Assembly (NCBI GenBank): GCA_028284565.1
Contig: JANQRM010000617.1
Location: 1-7,292, forward strand
Direction: 5' to 3'
Source: Anaerolineae bacterium
GTDB lineage: Bacteria > Chloroflexota > Anaerolineae > Aggregatilineales > Phototrophicaceae
DNA: 7,292 bases
Shown: positions 1 through 3,309 of the stretch, piece by piece
Position numbering within the stretch: position 1 is the stretch's first letter
How the letters are laid out: the number at the start of each line of letters is the position of its first letter
The notes under the pieces: generated by a model
The model's database searches: none
What the model saw: only the letters and a program-made list of their open reading frames with translations
Told to the model about the DNA's origin: nothing
Position numbers and translations under genes: made by a program

Positions 1-1
1 G

Positions 2-484
2 AAACAGCTCGACTCCTTGCGACAGATACTCGACGTTATTCCCAATACTTGCCTTGCACTGGTGGGGGATGGACCTGCGCGACGTAAATTAGAGAAGCAC
101 TTTGCTGGCACAAACACCGTGTTTATGGGCTATCTATCAGGGGAGGAACTGCTTCAAGCCTATGCCAGTGCAGATGTATTCGTCTTTCCGTCGGCGATGG
201 AGACCTTTGGCTTAGTTGTGTTGGAGGCGATGGCAAGCGGTGTGCCTGTCGTCGCTTCACGGGTGGGCGGTGTACTGGATGTTATCGAAGCGGGTGTGAC
301 GGGCTATACTTTTGAGGTCGGCGATTCTGATGCGATGATTGATAGTGTTCGCCATATATGTGCAGATAATCGCTATCGTCAGATGGGACAACCGGCACGA
401 ACTTTTGCTGAAACAATGACATGGGACATTGCGATGCAAGAGGTCATTGAGCATTATCAGCGCATTATTGATGAAAAAAAATGA
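2..484 (+). CDS. Glycosyltransferase family 4 (GT-B fold), C-terminal part; 5' end outside window
   Basis: This is the nucleotide-sugar-binding half of a GT4 glycosyltransferase, a cytoplasmic enzyme that moves a sugar from an NDP- or GDP-sugar to an acceptor. The frame is open from base 2, before any start, so the N-terminal acceptor domain is missing. Counting from the TTG-encoded residue at base 17, residues 15-20 read LVGDGP, the usual nucleotide-site loop. Residues 58-75 contain the family's E-x7-E signature (E62 and E70, in METFGLVVLEAMA), followed by GVPVVAS and a VTGY loop. The C-terminus ends in a typical amphipathic helix near HYQRI. Among GT4 enzymes it most resembles, from memory, lipid or mannosyl transferases of the MgtA/SqdX kind, so glycolipid or cell-envelope glycan synthesis is plausible. 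The exact donor and acceptor cannot be read from this fragment. The stop TGA at 482-484 lies three bases from the end of the convergent gene. Confidence 0.93.
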   Translation, partial: KQLDSLRQILDVIPNTCLALVGDGPARRKLEKHFAGTNTVFMGYLSGEELLQAYASADVFVFPSAMETFGLVVLEAMASGVPVVASRVGGVLDVIEAGVTGYTFEVGDSDAMIDSVRHICADNRYRQMGQPARTFAETMTWDIAMQEVIEHYQRIIDEKK

Positions 485-487
485 GAC

Positions 488-823
488 TTATTCACCTAAC
501 GCTCGTCCTTCAGCCAAGACATAGGCAACCATATCGGCAAGGGTGGATTCTTTGGCGAAGACTTTGGCATCATAAATGACTCGCGGGCAAATTCGACTTT
601 CCAGTTCATCAAAACGAATCTCGGCACGGTCGAATAAATCCTCTGGCAAGTCCGGTTGAATGATAACAAAGGCTAGAATTTCGCTGGCTTCTTCTGTGTA
701 GCCTTCACCCATAGAGTATTCGGCGAGGTCGGTCATAGAGGTGAGGATTTCGATCCGGGCTTGAATGGCATAGCCTGCTCGGATAGCAATCAGGCATTCT
801 TTTTTGGGTTGATAGGCAGTCAT
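488..823 (-). CDS. Small uncharacterised protein (111 aa), helical, resembling the tail of Chloroflexota TPR-type regulators
   Basis: The product is a 111-residue soluble protein with no signal peptide or membrane segment, rich in Glu, Ala and Leu and probably all helical. Residues 47-78 (SEILAFVIIQ, then a Pro-containing turn, then FDRAEIRFDELES) followed by a segment ending VAYVLAEGRA (96-107) recall the short 'LELLAFVL-HP-x-RAxxLLAELExxLP ... LEEVVAELL' module. In my memory that module closes many large Chloroflexota ATPase/TPR regulators and also occurs alone. This is a resemblance, not a proven homology, and no function is assigned. The ATG at 823 is the only good start, because an in-frame TGA lies four codons upstream (833-835). 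No strong Shine-Dalgarno precedes it. A TATAAT box at 859-854 suggests its own promoter. It converges on the glycosyltransferase with a 3-base gap and no visible terminator. Confidence 0.8.
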   Translation of the reverse strand: MTAYQPKKECLIAIRAGYAIQARIEILTSMTDLAEYSMGEGYTEEASEILAFVIIQPDLPEDLFDRAEIRFDELESRICPRVIYDAKVFAKESTLADMVAYVLAEGRALGE

Positions 824-853
824 AGCAAATTCTCAATATCTGCTTCTGATGAC

Positions 854-859
854 ATTATA
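854..859 (-). promoter_or_regulatory. Candidate -10 box (TATAAT) for the 111-aa protein gene
   Basis: On the minus strand, bases 859-854 read a perfect TATAAT, 30 bases upstream of the ATG at 823. Predicted transcription would start near 847, giving a leader of about 24 bases. No good -35 is found at 16-18 bases; TTGAGG at 886-881 is 21 bases away. The box lies just past the terminator of the upstream gene, which fits a separate transcription unit. Confidence 0.4.
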
Positions 860-870
860 TACCCAGAATC

Positions 871-902
871 GAAAATGCCTCCTCAAGTTTCAGAGAAGGC
901 AT
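871..902 (-). terminator. Intrinsic terminator after the DUF5996 gene
   Basis: Read leftward, ATGCCTTCTC (902-893) pairs with GAGGAGGCAT (884-875) across an 8-base loop: a 10-bp stem with one G-U pair. It is followed by a short T run (875-872) and begins 12 bases after the stop codon at 915. The T run is short, so efficiency may be moderate. Confidence 0.6.
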
Positions 903-914
903 CGTCCTAATGTC

Positions 915-1703
915 CTAACTGCTATTGAGGAGATTCGAGCCGATTTGATAGGCAGAAATGAGGGCGTTAGCAATGATGGCTTCGGCATCATCCGCAGTGG
1001 CGAATTGGTCGTAGCGGATATAACCTCCCGGCGTACTCCAACTAGTGTTCCAATTGAAAATATCGGGTAAGGCATCACTTAAATCATCTGGTAAGGGGAA
1101 TGCATAGACATAGAAATAGGGCTGACCAATATCAGCTGTACCGGGTGAAAAGCCGAAGTTCATCTGGGGGTCGTTATGTTCATCCATGCCCTCAGCAAAC
1201 CAAATGGTCGAAAGGTCAAAGCCGTGGGGCCATAGCGCAACAGGGGTCTGAGGACCCAACATACGTCCTTTAACCGCACTCAAGATAAGGTACATCTGCC
1301 GTTGGACTTGAGCATAGGTTTGGGCTTGGGCTAGATCGAGATTAAATGGGGTCGATTCGGTGATTTTACTTCGACTAGGATCGAGTGGCGTACCAGCATC
1401 CGCAAATGCCTGAAATACTGTATCAAACAGGGAAGTTTGGGTATGTCCATTCAAGGCGAATTTGAAGGCTTCGTTGCCATTTTTATCGACATAGACAATT
1501 GCGCCTTGTGTATAATCGAGCTGTAATTCACCCCCGAAACTGAGTTTGCCAGTGGTTGCGCCTTCTGGAATGGGGATGGTGCTGTATTCAAGTTCGACGG
1601 GCATGGGCGCAACACCCAGTAGCCGAGCTGAGCGTAGGATTTGCATGGCTTGGTGTAAGGCTGTTTTAGTATCGTCCCAATTGGATAGTTCAGGCAGTGA
1701 CAT
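915..1703 (-). CDS. DUF5996 family protein (262 aa)
   Basis: This is a full-length protein of the uncharacterised family DUF5996, recognised by its conserved C-terminal blocks: LWPHGFDLS (157-165), MNFGFSPG (181-188) and PYFYVYAFPLPDDL (195-208). The N-terminus has the family's opening helix with Trp9 and a beta-rich segment (residues 52-73). No signal peptide or membrane helix is visible, so it is probably cytoplasmic. No catalytic role is known to me; the family keeps conserved His, Asp and aromatic residues but has no assigned reaction. The start at 1703 is well supported by GAGGAG seven bases upstream (1716-1711). An ATG at 1709 runs straight into TGA and cannot be used. It lies 65 bases downstream of the doxX-like gene on the same strand, with no convincing terminator between, so the two are probably co-transcribed. 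A terminator follows at 902-871. Confidence 0.88.
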   Translation of the reverse strand: MSLPELSNWDDTKTALHQAMQILRSARLLGVAPMPVELEYSTIPIPEGATTGKLSFGGELQLDYTQGAIVYVDKNGNEAFKFALNGHTQTSLFDTVFQAFADAGTPLDPSRSKITESTPFNLDLAQAQTYAQVQRQMYLILSAVKGRMLGPQTPVALWPHGFDLSTIWFAEGMDEHNDPQMNFGFSPGTADIGQPYFYVYAFPLPDDLSDALPDIFNWNTSWSTPGGYIRYDQFATADDAEAIIANALISAYQIGSNLLNSS

Positions 1704-1768
1704 TCACATTCTCCTCAAGACAGTGTTTCTACTATGAGAGTATCGTATCTTCACGAAACTCGATAGCT

Positions 1769-2275
1769 CTAAAGTGGGAACAAATTAAGGGCTTGGTCGA
1801 GACTCAGAACTGCCCATGCGCCTGCACCTAATATCACCAGTTCCGCCACAATCATGACAACATTTTGACCCTGATCGACACGGAAGCACGCATTCACCGA
1901 TTCCCATTTTTTCTCATCATAATCAGTAGGTTTCACGCCAGCGACGGTCAGATAGTTGATATTCAAAAGGATGGCAACCACGGCGGCGAGTGGGGTCAGT
2001 AATCCAAGAACTAGTCCAACACCAACCGCCAACTCACCGAGAACAATCAGGTAAGGGAAGACTTTGGGGCTAAAGTTAATGATGCGTCGAATAAAGCCAG
2101 CATAGGCAGGGACAGGGTGATGGTCAAGCAAAGAATTTGTCCATGACATCATGCCCGTTTGGACAAATTTGGGGTATTCCTTATGCCAAACACTTTTAAT
2201 CCACCAAAGACCGATACCAATACGAAGCACAGCTAACCAATGCAAGATGGTGAAGTTTTCCGAGAGGAACATCAT
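1769..2275 (-). CDS. DoxX family integral membrane protein (168 aa)
   Basis: This is a small multi-pass membrane protein of the DoxX/DoxD group. Hydrophobic segments lie at residues 10-30, 72-91, 93-113 and 137-158, matching the four-helix DoxX plan. The segment GELAVGVGLVLGLLTPLAA (80-98) is the family's most recognisable part. Between helices 1 and 2 is a polar stretch of about 40 residues carrying DHHP at 51-54. Family members are linked to quinone or thiosulfate oxidoreductase complexes and to redox-stress membrane complexes, but most, including this one, have no proven reaction. Two ATG codons open the frame. AGGAG is three bases from the first (2275) and six from the second (2272), so the second may be preferred, giving 167 residues. 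It probably forms a unit with the DUF5996 gene downstream. No convincing promoter was found in the 91 bases after the regulator's terminator, although one must lie there if that terminator works. Confidence 0.87.
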   Translation of the reverse strand: MMFLSENFTILHWLAVLRIGIGLWWIKSVWHKEYPKFVQTGMMSWTNSLLDHHPVPAYAGFIRRIINFSPKVFPYLIVLGELAVGVGLVLGLLTPLAAVVAILLNINYLTVAGVKPTDYDEKKWESVNACFRVDQGQNVVMIVAELVILGAGAWAVLSLDQALNLFPL

Positions 2276-2322
2276 CGTCTCCTAAATTTTGTTCATTTGA
2301 TTGTTGACGGATTGAGGAAAAA

Positions 2323-2336
2323 CAAACTTTCGTTTG
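2323..2336. repeat. Short inverted repeat upstream of the doxX-like gene
   Basis: CAAAC (2323-2327) and GTTTG (2332-2336) are separated by TTTC. On the minus strand this gives a 5-bp stem with a GAAA loop, followed by TTTTT. It lies about 50 bases upstream of the doxX start. It could be a weak operator or 5'-leader hairpin. The stem is short and AT-rich, so chance is possible. Confidence 0.25.
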
Positions 2337-2366
2337 AGAATTTCGGCACAAGTCAGTTGTAGAATC

Positions 2367-2390
2367 AAAAAAGGTGGAGAGACCTCCACC
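2367..2390 (-). terminator. Intrinsic terminator after the response regulator gene
   Basis: Read leftward, GGTGGAG (2390-2384) pairs perfectly with CTCCACC (2379-2373) around a four-base loop, followed directly by six T residues (2372-2367). It starts 25 bases after the regulator's stop codon at 2416. This is a textbook rho-independent terminator and separates the regulator from the doxX unit. Confidence 0.85.
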
Positions 2391-2415
2391 CTTTGTTATG
2401 CGTTGCGAGATTCGA

Positions 2416-3162
2416 TTAGTCGTCGTTATTCCCAAAAAGTTGTTCAGGCTTGATGGTGAACATATAGCCCACACCGCGTTCGGTACGAATGTAATGGGGA
2501 TGATGGGAATCCGCTTCGAGCTTGCGACGGAGGCGATGCATATGCACCCTTAGCGTATCTTCCCCAACTTCTTCGGCGGGCCAGACACGGGCAATTAACA
2601 TCCGATTTTCCACAACTCGTCCGGCGTTGCGCAGGAGGACATGAAGCAAAATCGACTCGGTTGGGGTAAGCCCAATGGATTTTTCTTGAAGCACAATGCG
2701 ATTGTGTGCAAAGTCGATTTGGAGATGTTGGTCAACATCAATGACCGGTTCACTAGCGTAGTCGAAGGTGGGAATTCGTGCTAAAACCACAGAAATGCGT
2801 GCTTCAAGTTCTCTTAATTCAAAAGGTTTGACAATAAAATCTTCTGCGTATTTACGAAGCCCCTGCACGATTGTATCCGTATCACCCGTTGAGGTCACGA
2901 ACATAATCGGCACATCTGCCATAGATTTGAGCTTATTTGCCAATTCAAAGCCATGCATACTGGGCAAACCAAGGTCAATGAGAGCGATATGCGGGAGTCC
3001 CTTTTCTTTAACATATTCAAGGGCTTCTGGGGCATCCTCAAAGGTGACAACACTATAGTCCTGCTTCGTCAGGAAGTCTGTCATCAATTGACCCACAGTT
3101 GGGTCATCTTCAACAACCATGATTTTTTGTTTTTTTGCTCTGGTCATGATTATTTTCCACAT
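2416..3162 (-). CDS. OmpR/PhoB-type response regulator (receiver plus winged-helix DNA-binding domain)
   Basis: This is a two-component transcription regulator: a receiver domain takes phosphate from a histidine kinase and a winged helix binds DNA. In 248-residue numbering the receiver spans about 12-130, with acidic pocket E18-D19-D20, phospho-acceptor D63 (LIDLGLP), switch T90 and K112 in VKPF. The usual switch Tyr is Phe109. The effector domain (about 145-236) has LTPTES at 165-170, the recognition-helix pattern TLRVHMHRLRRKL at 203-215 and the wing RTERGVGYMF at 226-235. The longest frame starts at 3162, but its AGGGG touches that ATG. The ATG at 3147 (MTRAKKQKIMVVEDD) has GGA about eight bases upstream and suits the family better, giving 243 residues. 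No histidine kinase lies in the window, so it is locally an orphan. It is divergent from the PBP-like gene and followed by a strong terminator. Phosphorylation partner and targets are unknown. Confidence 0.95.
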   Translation of the reverse strand: MWKIIMTRAKKQKIMVVEDDPTVGQLMTDFLTKQDYSVVTFEDAPEALEYVKEKGLPHIALIDLGLPSMHGFELANKLKSMADVPIMFVTSTGDTDTIVQGLRKYAEDFIVKPFELRELEARISVVLARIPTFDYASEPVIDVDQHLQIDFAHNRIVLQEKSIGLTPTESILLHVLLRNAGRVVENRMLIARVWPAEEVGEDTLRVHMHRLRRKLEADSHHPHYIRTERGVGYMFTIKPEQLFGNNDD

Positions 3163-3179
3163 CCCCTGTGTTTAATAAT

Positions 3180-3208
3180 TTGTAACGAATATACACCATA
3201 TGTAATAT
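3180..3208 (+). promoter_or_regulatory. Possible rightward promoter for the PBP-like gene, overlapping the leftward one
   Basis: TTGTAA (3180-3185) and TAATAT (3203-3208) are spaced by 17 bases on the plus strand, each four of six to consensus, with TG directly before the -10. It lies almost on top of the leftward promoter. The leader to the ATG at 3343 would be about 130 bases. AT-rich sequence makes chance matches common, so this is tentative. Confidence 0.3.
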
Positions 3209-3216
3209 TAAGTCAA
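3188..3216 (-). promoter_or_regulatory. Sigma-70-type promoter for the response regulator
   Basis: On the minus strand a -35 box TTGACT (3216-3211) and a -10 box TATATT (3193-3188) are separated by exactly 17 bases; each matches consensus at five of six positions. Transcription would start near 3181, giving a leader of about 34 bases to the ATG at 3147. This also supports that start, because an ATG at 3162 would leave only about 19 bases. Confidence 0.65.
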
Positions 3217-3219
3217 AGT

Positions 3220-3235
3220 GTAATTGTTTAATTAC
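3220..3235. repeat. Dyad GTAATT-4-AATTAC beside the regulator promoter
   Basis: A perfect inverted repeat with six-base arms and a GTTT centre lies four bases outside the -35 box of the regulator promoter. This position suits an activator or autoregulation site. The regulator family usually binds direct repeats, so another protein, or chance in AT-rich DNA, must be considered. Confidence 0.3.
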
Positions 3236-3242
3236 GAATTTT

Positions 3243-3309
3243 GTCTAGGTGAAGTCGATGGTCAGATTGTCCTAGACGGGAGTTGCGTCTATAAGGTGTC
3301 GTGCTAGAC
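3243..3309. repeat. Cluster of CTAGAC repeats in the leader of the PBP-like gene
   Basis: GTCTAGG (3243-3249) and CCTAGAC (3271-3277) form a perfect 7-base inverted pair. CTAGAC recurs at 3304-3309. TAGACG (3273-3278) can also pair with CGTCTA (3286-3291) around a seven-base loop. The copies at 3272 and 3304 are 32 bases apart, about three helical turns. They could be operator half-sites or alternative leader RNA hairpins. Confidence 0.35.

Noticed and set aside
849..1070. Open frame of 73 codons on the plus strand
   Set aside because: It lies antisense to the C-terminus of the DUF5996 gene, has no ribosome binding site and no recognisable domain.
1738..1761. Imperfect hairpin between the doxX-like and DUF5996 genes (GAGTTTCGT / ACGATACTC on the minus strand)
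   Set aside because: It has a central mismatch and no T run, so it is not a convincing terminator; the genes are treated as one unit.
2196..2474. Open frame of 92 codons on the minus strand bridging the regulator and doxX genes
   Set aside because: It overlaps both real genes out of frame and crosses the regulator's terminator; its residue composition is not protein-like.
2768..3231. Two plus-strand open frames opposite the response regulator
   Set aside because: They are shadows of a well-recognised gene on the other strand, with no domain signal or start site.
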